Below, in pieces: positions 45,401-53,901 of a stretch of DNA of 64,000 nt. The notes beneath the pieces are model-generated. The model was not told the DNA's origin and did not search any database. It saw only the letters and a list, made by a program, of their open reading frames with translations. Numbering within the stretch: position 1 is the stretch's first letter; every line of letters starts with the position of its first letter. The stretch lies in NCBI RefSeq assembly GCF_024343575.1, contig NZ_RJUA01000003.1, forward strand, positions 62,001-126,000, written 5' to 3'. Made by a program: the position numbers and the translations under genes. This DNA is from Lacihabitans sp. LS3-19 (GTDB taxonomy: Bacteria > Bacteroidota > Bacteroidia > Cytophagales > Spirosomataceae).

Positions 45401-48400
45401 AATATAGCCATTAATTATGGTGGCGGTATTTCTGTTATCAAAGGAATGCTTAATGTAAGCAATTCTTCCATAACTGGCAATGGGAAAATAACAGTAAGCG
45501 GTGGTGGGATTTCTATTAGAGAAAGTTATGCAAAATTGGCTGGGAATACCATTTCAGGCAATATTTCTGCTGAAGGAGGCGGTATTTTTATCTTAGATGC
45601 TACAGTCGATATAGATGCATGTACTATAGTTCAAAACGATTCACGGTTTCCGGCAGGAGGAATACTTTTAACAAGAATAAATAGTGGCGATTCTCTTATA
45701 ACTATCACCAATTCTATTATTGCAAATAATACAAGTGGAACATCTAATGAAGACATTGTCAAGAATACGAGCACCATTATCAATGGCGGTAATAACCTGA
45801 TAGGTAATAATATAAGCGTAGAAACCGAGTTTCCTGCCAGTGCATTGGTAGGTACTTCTGCAGCACCCTTAGACCCACTTTTAGGCCCATTGGCTTTCAA
45901 TGACGGTACTACACAAACCCATGCTTTATTGTGTGGAAGCCCGGCTTATGACGCAGGCACAGGCACCGAAGCAGACCAACGAGGCAAGCCAGTTTTTGGA
46001 GCAGCCCGGGACATTGGAGCCTACGAGTCACAATATGCCCTTGATGGGAATCACCTGGTGCTAAATACCAATAACGATGGCCAGGGAAGTTTAAGAGATA
46101 TCATATCCCTTGCTTGCTCAGGCGACACCATCCGTTTCTCTCCAAGCATAAATGGCGATACTATCAAACTCGTGACTCAGATAGTTCTCAACAAAGACTT
46201 GGTTATTTTGGGGAATGATACCACAAACACCATCTTCGATGGAATGGCTAACTCACGCATTTTTCAGGTTAACACAGGTAAAACTGTTACTTTAAGTGAC
46301 ATTAAGATGCAAAATGGAAATAAAAGTGGGTCAAATCGACAAGATGCTGGTGGTGCCATTTACAATGAAGGCAGGCTGTTTGTAAATAATAGTATCCTTT
46401 CTGGGAATTCATCTTATGCAAATGGTGGAGCGATATTCAATAGTGGCTATTTAACAATAGCGAGCTTCACTAATTGCATCCTTTCTGGAAATTCTACTTC
46501 TTTTTGGGGCGGTGGAGTTTTCAATGATGGACTTGCGACCCTAAATTTCACCAATTGCACCATCTCAGGGAATTCTGCAGATATTTACGGGGGTGGGGTT
46601 TACGATACAGACGGTAAAATAACCTTCACCAATAGCATCATCTCGGGGAATTATTCTGGAAGTTATGGTGGGGCTATTCGTGCTTTAAGCAGCACAGTGA
46701 GGTTAATCAATTGCACCATCTCTGGGAATTCTGCTGTTAATTCTGGGGGAGCTATTTGGAAAACCGGCGGCTCAATGACATTAAGGAATAGCATAGTAGC
46801 CAAGAATTCGGCTGCTACTAATGCTGATATTTATGGTACTTATAGCGGAAATAATAACATTATTGGCGGTGAGCCACTTTTTGTAATGAATGTACCTACA
46901 GCCCCCTCTACAGGTGGAGATTTACGTCTCGCATGCGATTCTCAAGCTATAGATGCAGGGGATACCACAGGTATCAGCCATCTCATTCCGCTTACAGACC
47001 TTGCGGGCCAGCCAAGATATGTAGGAACGATAGACATAGGTGCGTATGAGCGGTGGGCTAATTTTGGAGCTATTATTGTTACTTCCACAGAAGATAGTGG
47101 TATAGGTTCCCTACGAAATGCCGTATTAGCAGCTTGCTCAGGCGACACCATCCGTTTTGACAATACCATTGATGGCGATACCATAAAGCTCCTTTCTCAG
47201 ATAGAGCTAGACAAAAATCTTGTTATTTTAGGAAATGACACCACTAAAACCATCGTAGATGGCATGGCAGTAACACGTATTTTTCAGGTAAACACCGGTG
47301 TAAATGCAACAATTAAAGGTATAAAGATGCAAAATGGTAAAGCATCGGGCACAAGTTTGGATAATAGAGGAGGAGCCATCTATAACTTAGAAACCCTACA
47401 GGTAATTAATTGTGCATTCTCTGGCAATACTGCTTTTGCTGGTGGGGCAGTGTATAACTTAGGTGCGGCGAGTTTCATAAATAGCTCGTTAACAGGAAAT
47501 TCTGCACCAGATTTTCTAGGAGCTGGAGGAGGGGTATTCAATGATAATGCTGCCACTATTAGTTTTGCCAATGGCACCCTAAGTGGAAACTTTGCCTTCA
47601 CTGGAGGAGCAGTAGTAAACTCTGGCGGTAATGCAATATTTACCAATTCTGCAATATCTGGTAATTCGGCCTTTTCAAATGGGGGCGGTGTATTCAATAG
47701 TACCACCAATGCCACGATAAGTTTAGCAAATTGCACTCTTTCTGGAAATACCGCCGTAACCAAGGGTGGAGGTGTGTACAATGGAGGTACTGCTGGGGCT
47801 GCGAGCTTTTTTAATTGTATATTGGCCAAGAACTTGGCTCCCAATGATAATGATATTTTCGGCCTTTACAATGGTAGTAATAACCAAATAACTATAGACC
47901 CGGTCTTTGTTTTAGATGTACCAGCAGCACCTTCTTCAGCTGGAGATTTAAGGCTACAAGCTTGCTCTCCAGCTATTAACGCAGGAACAATAGACACCAC
48001 AGGTCTAAATCTTGGCTTATTAGATTTGGAAGGAAACCCAAGAATTTTTGAAGACAGAATAGACATTGGGGCCTATGAAAGACAAATAGCACCATTTATA
48101 GTCACTACCAGTGCAGTTTCTGCTGTGATTTGTCCAGGTAGTACACTCAACTTAAGTGCTCTTGCCGAAAATGGAGATGAAGCAGCCACTTACACTTGGA
48201 CAGGTCCAAATGGCTTTACTGACAATATTCAAAATCCTGTGGTAAGCAATGCAGATTCTGGCATGTATGTGGTTACCGCCACCTCTGGACTTAGTACCGC
48301 CAAAGATTCCATTAAAATCACTTACCCAGCGGAGACATCTATCACCACAAGCCCCTCAGAGTTCAATAACATCTACAGCTGCGAAAATGCCTTAACCGTA

Positions 48401-49759
48401 ATCGGCCTTGATATTGAAAATGCAGCTGAATATACTTTCCAATGGCAGCAAAGCATAGGAGGAGCATTCACAGACTTAGCGGAATCTTCACCTTATAGTC
48501 AGGTTACTAATGATACTTTGGAAATCGACCCGACAAGTTTGTCCATGGATGGCTATCAATTCAGAACTTTAATCTCCAATGGCTGTGAAACCGTAATTTC
48601 AGATACTTTTAACCTTAAAGTTGGAGCTACGCCAATGATTACTTTACAGCCAGTAAGTCAAATCGTTTGCCCAACTAATGAGGCGATTTTGGAAGTGGAT
48701 GTAAACGGAGCAGGCGTTTCTTTCCAATGGCAAATAGACAATGGCAGCGGTTTTGTGAATGTCAGTGGTTCGGAATATTATGGCAAAAACAGCAAAAAAC
48801 TCATCATCAGTAATTTTGATTATGCCATAAGTGGCAAAGCTTTCAGGTGTTTGGTTTTCACATCTTGTTTCCAAGTCCCATCAGACCCCGCCACCATCAC
48901 CATCAACACCGATGTCACGATATTGGCCCAGCCTATAAGTCAAACCGTTTGTGAATTTAGTACAGCCATTTTCACCGCACAAGCTGTAAAATTGACGCCA
49001 GGCATTTTGACTTATCAGTGGCAACGAAAAAGTGGAACGGGCGTTTGGACGAATATAAACTCTGACGGTAGATACACCGTAAATGGAAATCAACTAAGCA
49101 TTGCGAATGCCCCTGCCTCTTGGAACGGAGCAGAATTCCGCTGCCTGATGAATGATTATTGCCAAACTATTCCTAAAACGCTCAATGTCATCCCAGTAGC
49201 CCATATCACCCAAAATCCTGTAAATCAGGAAATATGCGTGGGAAATAATGCAGGTTTCTCGGTTATTGCCTCAGGCGAAGGCTTGACTTACAGATGGCAG
49301 GTAAATAGCGGTTCAGGTTTTGTGAATCTAATAGATGGCGGTATTTACCAAGGAGCGACCTCAGCTAATTTGATTTTGAGTTTTCCATCAGCAACTGTCA
49401 ATAATTACCAATACCGCTGTGTGGTTTCTGGTACCTCTACTTGTGATTTGATGGCGGATACTTCTTCTGTAGCAAGTATAAGCTTCGGCATTGCAGCGGA
49501 GGCTCAAACGGTTTTTTACAATTCACCTATCAGCACCGATGACGGTGTCACCCAAGCCGTGGGTTACATTTTAGGAGTTAATGACATCTTAGCACCTAAT
49601 GGTAAAGCAGAGTTTAGAGCTGGAAATGCCATTATGCTAAATCCGGGTTTTGAGGTAGAAGCAGGTGCGGTTTTCACGGCCAAGATTATGAATCCTTGTC
49701 AGACGGTGAGTACGAGTTCAATGCCTTCCTCGCCTTTGCCTAAGGAGAAGGTGAAGTAG
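42497..49759 (+). CDS. Giant secreted beta-helix / Ig-repeat surface protein with 3-coathanger C-terminus
   Basis: 2420 aa from ATG 42497 (signal MKNRSTTISLFLLCLLVNVMTANAQ in two parts). Five beta-helix (choice-of-anchor Q / Pmp-like) modules starting at ~26, 409, 762, 1184 and 1523, each ending in DIGAYE or DMGANEF; inside are GGG.YN and F..N.A repeats like chlamydial Pmp. Modules 3-5 open with GSLR.AV... SGDTIRFD..I.GDTIKL. From ~1865 come Ig-like repeats (VICPGSTLNLSAL, QPVSQIVCPTNEA, QPISQTVCEFSTA, NPVNQEICVGNNA), then a 3-coathanger stack (~2328-2402) ending NPC plus an 18-aa tail. An adhesin or surface-coat protein is the likely role. Confidence 0.88.
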   Translation: MKNRSTTISLFLLCLLVNVMTANAQITYVNHAASGANDGSSWASAFTDLQDALDSTMSGTVDTILIAEGTYYPTQSPDGSTTNARDRAFHLANNNVVILGGYDASTGTQTGGSTILSGDIGTAGSTADNCYHVFITTGLSSATAISKLTITAAKANGGSSSFITYASNSIFRNYGGGMYNRSSSPTLTNCLFTGNSADNGGGMYNRSSSPTLINCAFASNSADYGGGMYNISSSSPTLTNCVFTGTSAFYGGGMYNSTSTSPTLTNCVFTSNSADNGGGMYNSTSSPTLTNTLFYKNTAISGNSNITTSSLNSNSTHNASDADLSVFPNTKIDLSGKYYKDLFADSTDLDGTDDIWGTADDGLFLLPNSILRDAGTATGAPVLDIAGNTRPTPPSIGAYEYVQCAFAASVVYVDIAATGNETGTSWETALKDLSSALRFAKSCPDVQEIWVAEGTYLPTLDLDQSISFDLKSGLAIYGGFEGAETSISQRNIASHPTILSGDLGVANDFADNSYHVVISENTLNTAILDGFIVKKGSAAAAGSSTTNGGGLLGLNSKAVFQNCSFENNSAASGGGVYLANASASKFFNCTIRNNVASGNGGGVAGSQNTSSFTNCLFVNNLAFTNGGAIYNSNSGMVFQSCTIIKNIASAGNALFAVGAFPTVTNSILWNFASNSSTLISPTTGINITYSIVENGYAGVGNLDQNPLFINANTDFGLQSASPARDATLTNTFPAGILTDLAGNPRISNCTLDMGANEFQDLKGPLLVRNTEDDGCGSLRYAVTIASPGDTIRFDNVINGDTIKLSTGEIFLDKNLVIIGNDTSNTIIDAQDLSRIFHIPSTDTLVLESINLINGNGAGLQPVAGLVGTSVTYGGSILNQGVLTLKNSKISKNYATYGSGLYTNSATTTILNCKFSENKTGLNGGGIFGKNQSEITIENSIFENNNGGYHGAISIEESNATITNSIIKNNIAINYGGGISVIKGMLNVSNSSITGNGKITVSGGGISIRESYAKLAGNTISGNISAEGGGIFILDATVDIDACTIVQNDSRFPAGGILLTRINSGDSLITITNSIIANNTSGTSNEDIVKNTSTIINGGNNLIGNNISVETEFPASALVGTSAAPLDPLLGPLAFNDGTTQTHALLCGSPAYDAGTGTEADQRGKPVFGAARDIGAYESQYALDGNHLVLNTNNDGQGSLRDIISLACSGDTIRFSPSINGDTIKLVTQIVLNKDLVILGNDTTNTIFDGMANSRIFQVNTGKTVTLSDIKMQNGNKSGSNRQDAGGAIYNEGRLFVNNSILSGNSSYANGGAIFNSGYLTIASFTNCILSGNSTSFWGGGVFNDGLATLNFTNCTISGNSADIYGGGVYDTDGKITFTNSIISGNYSGSYGGAIRALSSTVRLINCTISGNSAVNSGGAIWKTGGSMTLRNSIVAKNSAATNADIYGTYSGNNNIIGGEPLFVMNVPTAPSTGGDLRLACDSQAIDAGDTTGISHLIPLTDLAGQPRYVGTIDIGAYERWANFGAIIVTSTEDSGIGSLRNAVLAACSGDTIRFDNTIDGDTIKLLSQIELDKNLVILGNDTTKTIVDGMAVTRIFQVNTGVNATIKGIKMQNGKASGTSLDNRGGAIYNLETLQVINCAFSGNTAFAGGAVYNLGAASFINSSLTGNSAPDFLGAGGGVFNDNAATISFANGTLSGNFAFTGGAVVNSGGNAIFTNSAISGNSAFSNGGGVFNSTTNATISLANCTLSGNTAVTKGGGVYNGGTAGAASFFNCILAKNLAPNDNDIFGLYNGSNNQITIDPVFVLDVPAAPSSAGDLRLQACSPAINAGTIDTTGLNLGLLDLEGNPRIFEDRIDIGAYERQIAPFIVTTSAVSAVICPGSTLNLSALAENGDEAATYTWTGPNGFTDNIQNPVVSNADSGMYVVTATSGLSTAKDSIKITYPAETSITTSPSEFNNIYSCENALTVIGLDIENAAEYTFQWQQSIGGAFTDLAESSPYSQVTNDTLEIDPTSLSMDGYQFRTLISNGCETVISDTFNLKVGATPMITLQPVSQIVCPTNEAILEVDVNGAGVSFQWQIDNGSGFVNVSGSEYYGKNSKKLIISNFDYAISGKAFRCLVFTSCFQVPSDPATITINTDVTILAQPISQTVCEFSTAIFTAQAVKLTPGILTYQWQRKSGTGVWTNINSDGRYTVNGNQLSIANAPASWNGAEFRCLMNDYCQTIPKTLNVIPVAHITQNPVNQEICVGNNAGFSVIASGEGLTYRWQVNSGSGFVNLIDGGIYQGATSANLILSFPSATVNNYQYRCVVSGTSTCDLMADTSSVASISFGIAAEAQTVFYNSPISTDDGVTQAVGYILGVNDILAPNGKAEFRAGNAIMLNPGFEVEAGAVFTAKIMNPCQTVSTSSMPSSPLPKEKVK
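43018..43380 (+). repeat. Five 75-bp coding repeats in the giant gene
   Basis: Five units of 72-78 bp encode GGGMYNRSSSPTLTNC.F..N.AD.; nucleotide identity between neighbouring units is high (for example GGCGGGATGTATAAT, CACCTAC.CT.ACCAACTG). It is a recently expanded stretch of beta-helix rungs. Confidence 0.8.
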
Positions 49760-49953
49760 AATAGGTCGAAAATGGGAAGATTTGGCGAAAAATTCAATTA
49801 TGGTCTTACCGTAATTTGAATTTGACTCCATCAAGATGCTTCACATTTTTTAAATGTGTATTTTTTAAAAATTTCGGAACTTGTGGCGATTTAGATATTA
49901 ATTATTCTGTCAAAAAAAAGTATTTTTGGTCAAGAAATACAATATCAATTTTA

Positions 49954-51621
49954 TTGAAACAAATTATACTTTATTTTTTTACTCTAATTTCTTTTCCCCT
50001 TTTGTCGCAAACAAAAGAGCAGGAGAGACTATTGAGCGAAATGCTCTTTGTGAAAACCAGCGAGAGACAAGAAAAAATCTACGAATTCTTTACTCTTTTC
50101 CCCACCGATTCAGTTGGTGTGATGCAAGCCCTCAAGATCGTTGGAGCCTATGGTAAAAAACATGGCGATTTACACCTAGAGATGTGCGAGCCTTCAGGTT
50201 ACCTTGTATTACTTTCCAAATCAAAAACCATCTCCAACGAAACCTACAAAAAAGCCATAGACAGTGTATATACCATTTATAAAAACCGCAAAATGGGGGA
50301 GGTTTTTTTGGCAAGTTTTGAGCGTAAACTAGCTGAATATTACATGTACAGAGAGAAAAATTACGCTTTGGGTTTTAAACATTTTCAGCAAGGTTTTGAT
50401 TTATTAAAAAAGGTTGACATCGAAGAATATCCTTACAAGGTTCAAGAAACTTTAGGCTTGTTGTATAATCATTATGATTTCGAAGATTACGAAAAGTGCA
50501 TCTATTTTGCCAAAGAGACGCTTAAAGAGGACAAAAAAATAAAAAACCGAAACTTAGCTGGAGCATTAAAAATGCACATGGCTTATGCTTTCAGAGATTT
50601 GGGGCAATTAGACTCGGCGGATGTTTACTTTAATCAGGTCATTGACGAAGCTAAAGACCGCGGTGATTGGGTACAGTATGGTACCGCTTTATGTTATTTA
50701 GGGTATAATTGTTATTTGAAAAATGATTTTGCAAAAGCCGAAAGTCTGTTTAAAAAAGGAATTGCAGAAATAGGCAACGATGCGGGTATGAAGCCTGTAA
50801 AAGTGCTTTTTTTTAGTTATTTAGCTGAAATAAAAAGCCGTGATAGCGAATTGGAGTCATCAAAGGCTTATCTCAAAGAGTTGAATATTTTAAAAGCTCA
50901 AACCGCCTATAAAGGGAATCAGGTTCAGGTATATAAAAACTTATCGAATGTATATAAAAGGATGGGAGACAGTGAGCTGGCTTTGGCTTATCTCGATTCT
51001 ATGGAAATAGCTGAAGAATACATGAGAGTTAATTACGACTCAAAGCGTTTTATTAGAGAGCAGCAACAGGAAGAAATTGATAAAGTACGGCGAGAAAAGG
51101 AAACCTTAGTATTTTGGCGTAACATCACCTTGTATTTTTTGAGCTTAGTTTTTATTCTTAGTTTGATCATTTATTGGCTTAGTTTAAGTAAAAAAAAGGC
51201 GGAAATGTTGCAAATTCAACTAGAATTGGAACATTCAAAAAAAGAATTGCTCCTTATTACTGAACATTTCAAAAAAAAGAGGCCTATTAGACCGGGTTCT
51301 GTAGAAGGACCCGAATATAATTCGATTCTTCAAATTCTGGAAGAATCTACTATTTTGACCAAAGAAGATTGGGAAACATTCAAAAACCATTTTGAAAAAG
51401 TTTACCCTGGCTTTTTAAGAAATCTGGTCAAAACATACCCTGATCTTACTCAAGGAGAAATTAGATTTATAAGTTTGAAAAAATTAGGACTTAGCAATAA
51501 AGAAATGGCTGAAACTTTGGGCGTTTCTGACCAGAGCATCCGCACCACGCTACACCGTCTACGTAAAAAAGTAAATCTTTCATCGGATGATGATATCGAG
51601 CTTTTGATTCAAAAGATATGA
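49954..51621 (+). CDS. TPR-TM-LuxR-like HTH regulator, second copy
   Basis: 555 aa if TTG 49954 is used: it gives a signal peptide (MKQIILYFFTLISFPLLSQ). The frame opens earlier (TTG 49816) without ATG, so the start is uncertain. Then TPR-like helices, TM at ~390-410 (ITLYFLSLVFILSLIIYWL), coiled-coil, C-terminal HTH (DLTQGEIRFISLKKLGLSNK, EMAETLGVSDQSIRTTL). Close paralogue of the gene at 37339 and again followed by a microprotein gene and a LytTR gene. Confidence 0.82.
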   Translation: MKQIILYFFTLISFPLLSQTKEQERLLSEMLFVKTSERQEKIYEFFTLFPTDSVGVMQALKIVGAYGKKHGDLHLEMCEPSGYLVLLSKSKTISNETYKKAIDSVYTIYKNRKMGEVFLASFERKLAEYYMYREKNYALGFKHFQQGFDLLKKVDIEEYPYKVQETLGLLYNHYDFEDYEKCIYFAKETLKEDKKIKNRNLAGALKMHMAYAFRDLGQLDSADVYFNQVIDEAKDRGDWVQYGTALCYLGYNCYLKNDFAKAESLFKKGIAEIGNDAGMKPVKVLFFSYLAEIKSRDSELESSKAYLKELNILKAQTAYKGNQVQVYKNLSNVYKRMGDSELALAYLDSMEIAEEYMRVNYDSKRFIREQQQEEIDKVRREKETLVFWRNITLYFLSLVFILSLIIYWLSLSKKKAEMLQIQLELEHSKKELLLITEHFKKKRPIRPGSVEGPEYNSILQILEESTILTKEDWETFKNHFEKVYPGFLRNLVKTYPDLTQGEIRFISLKKLGLSNKEMAETLGVSDQSIRTTLHRLRKKVNLSSDDDIELLIQKI

Positions 51622-51799
51622 TCTTGTTTTTACCACGAAAGCACGAATGGGATCCAAATCAAATACAGCATGTTTGACGCTTTTAATACATGGCAAACTA
51701 GCTTTACTTTAGTTAAAAAGCTTCCTACCTTAGACTAATTGCTGCAAAATAGCAATTCAAATACCTCTCAAAAATAGCTTATTATAAGCTACTTACAAA

Positions 51800-51820
51800 T
51801 TGTAACGCATTTTGTGACGC
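51800..51820 (+). promoter_or_regulatory. Direct-repeat operator, copy 3 (variant)
   Basis: TTGTAACG-CATT-TTGTGACGC, 12-bp period, preceded by CAAA like copies 1 and 2. Its end is 43 nt before the 39-aa microprotein ATG, the same spacing as copy 1. TACTTTTTCG behind it may be the -7 element. Confidence 0.55.
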
Positions 51821-51863
51821 TACTTTTTCGACTTTCTCGAGACAATTTAATGAACTTGAGCCT

Positions 51864-51983
51864 ATGATCAGGCCCAACAAGAAACCGAATCACTGGCTAA
51901 TACCAATACTCATTACTTTGGTATTCATTCTCATTTTTCTGGTGCTCTGGCAATGGTTTGAACTGAAACTAAAAATACTATGA
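51864..51983 (+). CDS. 39-aa single-TM microprotein
   Basis: ATG 51864, TGA 51981-51983. MIRPNKKPNHW, TM (LIPILITLVFILIFLVLWQW) and a short tail FELKLKIL. The stop overlaps the ATG of the LytTR gene (ATGA), so it is translationally coupled. Counterpart of the 45-aa protein at 39121: same size, topology, position after a TPR-HTH regulator and operator distance. Confidence 0.62.
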   Translation: MIRPNKKPNHWLIPILITLVFILIFLVLWQWFELKLKIL

Positions 51984-52294
51984 AAACTCGAAACTATGGC
52001 CAAGGCATTGTGCTGCTGGAGGCCGACTCCAACTACACCATCCTTCACAAAACTGACGGAGCTCGCGAAATATCTTCCTATACCATGAAATGGCATATAG
52101 AGCGGCTCGGTACTGAAATAATTCTGATTAGACCTATTAGGAAGTTTTGTGTAAACCTGCAATTCTTAAAGGCCTTCAATGGTAATTTTTTTTTGATGAA
52201 CCACTTCAAACGGCCAATTCCTGTTAGCCGAAGAAGAAAAGAACAGGTGGAAAGTCAACTCCATAAATATATGAATCAATCAAACAGCAATTAA
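51980..52294 (+). CDS. Stand-alone LytTR protein
   Basis: 104 aa, LytTR domain only (GIVLLEADSNYTILHKTDGA ... FCVNLQFLKAFNG ... IPVSRRRKEQVESQLHKYM). Coupled to the microprotein upstream by ATGA and 23 nt before the triple-collar protein gene. Probably controls that gene and the large protein behind it. Confidence 0.88.
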   Translation: MKTRNYGQGIVLLEADSNYTILHKTDGAREISSYTMKWHIERLGTEIILIRPIRKFCVNLQFLKAFNGNFFLMNHFKRPIPVSRRRKEQVESQLHKYMNQSNSN

Positions 52295-52317
52295 TCAATC
52301 ATTTAAATAACAAAATC

Positions 52318-53877
52318 ATGGAAACTTTTTTAGGAGAAATAAGAATATTCGCTTTTGACTACGTACCAAAGAACTTTACACTTTGTGATGGCTCCAGATT
52401 AGAAAAGAGTTCGAATTTTCCATTGTATCAGGTTATTGGTGACTCTTTTACTTATGATACCTCAGACCCTTCCACTTTTGCTTTGCCAGATCTCAGAGAT
52501 CGGTTTGTTATTCAGGCAGAAGCTCAATCAAAATTGGGAAGGCAATCCGGGATTAATGAAATAATGCTGACAATGAACCAGATGCCCGAACATAATCACC
52601 AGACTAAGTTAAAAGTGGATCACTCGGATGGTGGTGATGACAAACGCGTACGACCAGATAATGTATACTTGAATAACAACTTTCATAATTTCAGCCCGGC
52701 AGCAAATGTTAATGCCCATTTAGGTACTCCTTCTCAGGAAAACGTAGGCAAGTCCAAACCTTTGGATATTAGAAATAAGCAGATTAAAATGGTTTATGCC
52801 ATCTGCACAAAGGGCGTCTATCCTTCAGAATCCGATCAACTTAGAGGTTTTATTGGGGAGATTAGGGTTTGGCCTTCAAAGAGAATTATTCCGAGAGGAT
52901 GGAGAGTTTGTGATGGTGCTACTTTAAGAGAATCTGATAATCAGGCACTTTATAGTCTAATTGGTACCTTTTATGGCGGCAGTATTGCCAGGCATGAGTT
53001 CAAACTGCCTGACTTTACAAACAGAATGGCTAAAGGTGCCGAAGCTTCAGACAAAGTGGGAAAGACTGGAGGTAAAACCAAACTAAGATTGGAAAAAAAT
53101 CACCTTCCCCCTCACACCCATCATGTTAAAGTGAGGGTAAATAATAATGAAAGCAGTGGACCACTTTCCCAAGAACCCGATGGTGCCTATTTGAATGGAA
53201 CTACCGGAAAAAAATACAGCGGAGAGTTGTCAAATGAGAATAACAGTTTAGGCGGAATTTCAGAGCAAGACAGAGGTGGTTTAGAAGATATAGAAATTCT
53301 TAATCCGTGCATTGGGCTTGTTTACATTATATGCACAGAAGGGATATATAATAATATAGACAACGATCTATGCTACACTGGTGAAGTAAAGATGACTTCA
53401 GCATATAAATCTTTGGATGTACAAAATTTTATCGGATGCTATGGTCAGATATTACCGATCAATCAAAATCAGCCACTCTACAGTTTATTAGGTTTTAAAT
53501 ATGGTAGAGTTACCAATAGCAGTTTTGGAATTCCTGACTTACGAGGCAGAACTCCTGCATGCTCTTCGCAGTTAAGCGAAGTAGGGGCATACCTTGGAGC
53601 TGATTCTATAAAACTTGAACCAGATCACCTTCCTGCACATAATCATGAAGTAACTCTTGGAGCTGATAATACAGGGTCGGGAACCGTAGTACAAATTCCG
53701 GGTGCTTTATTGACCAAAGATGCGGGACCTTTTAGTGTACGGGCAACACCGAGTGCCTTTTTAGCGGGTATGCAAGAAAACCATTTTGCTGGTGAAGCAA
53801 TAGACATACGCAACCCCTATCTCACTATCAATTTTTTGATATGTACGAATGGCGTTTTTCCTGACAGAATTAGATAA
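52318..53877 (+). CDS. Triple tail-collar-domain protein
   Basis: 519 aa, no signal peptide. Three phage-tail-collar/microcystin-dependent-protein (MdpB) domains: ~1-170 (GEIRIFAFDYVPKNFTLCDG, LPDLRDRFVI), ~178-345 (GEIRVWPSKRIIPRGWRVCDG, LPDFTNRMAKGA) and ~348-519 (GEVKMTSAYKSLDVQNF, IPDLRGRTPACS). Each ends in N..I..VYIICT. Single collar proteins are common; three in one chain is unusual. Such domains trimerise in phage fibres; how it leaves the cytoplasm is unclear. Sits between a LytTR gene and a giant surface protein. Confidence 0.87.
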   Translation: METFLGEIRIFAFDYVPKNFTLCDGSRLEKSSNFPLYQVIGDSFTYDTSDPSTFALPDLRDRFVIQAEAQSKLGRQSGINEIMLTMNQMPEHNHQTKLKVDHSDGGDDKRVRPDNVYLNNNFHNFSPAANVNAHLGTPSQENVGKSKPLDIRNKQIKMVYAICTKGVYPSESDQLRGFIGEIRVWPSKRIIPRGWRVCDGATLRESDNQALYSLIGTFYGGSIARHEFKLPDFTNRMAKGAEASDKVGKTGGKTKLRLEKNHLPPHTHHVKVRVNNNESSGPLSQEPDGAYLNGTTGKKYSGELSNENNSLGGISEQDRGGLEDIEILNPCIGLVYIICTEGIYNNIDNDLCYTGEVKMTSAYKSLDVQNFIGCYGQILPINQNQPLYSLLGFKYGRVTNSSFGIPDLRGRTPACSSQLSEVGAYLGADSIKLEPDHLPAHNHEVTLGADNTGSGTVVQIPGALLTKDAGPFSVRATPSAFLAGMQENHFAGEAIDIRNPYLTINFLICTNGVFPDRIR

Positions 53878-53901
53878 ATATTTCACACTCAAAGAAGCCG
53901 C

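Noticed and set aside
47380-47844. 154-aa minus-strand frame inside the giant gene
   Set aside because: Antisense of regular beta-helix repeats; Pro/Ala-rich composition is a by-product of the sense repeats.
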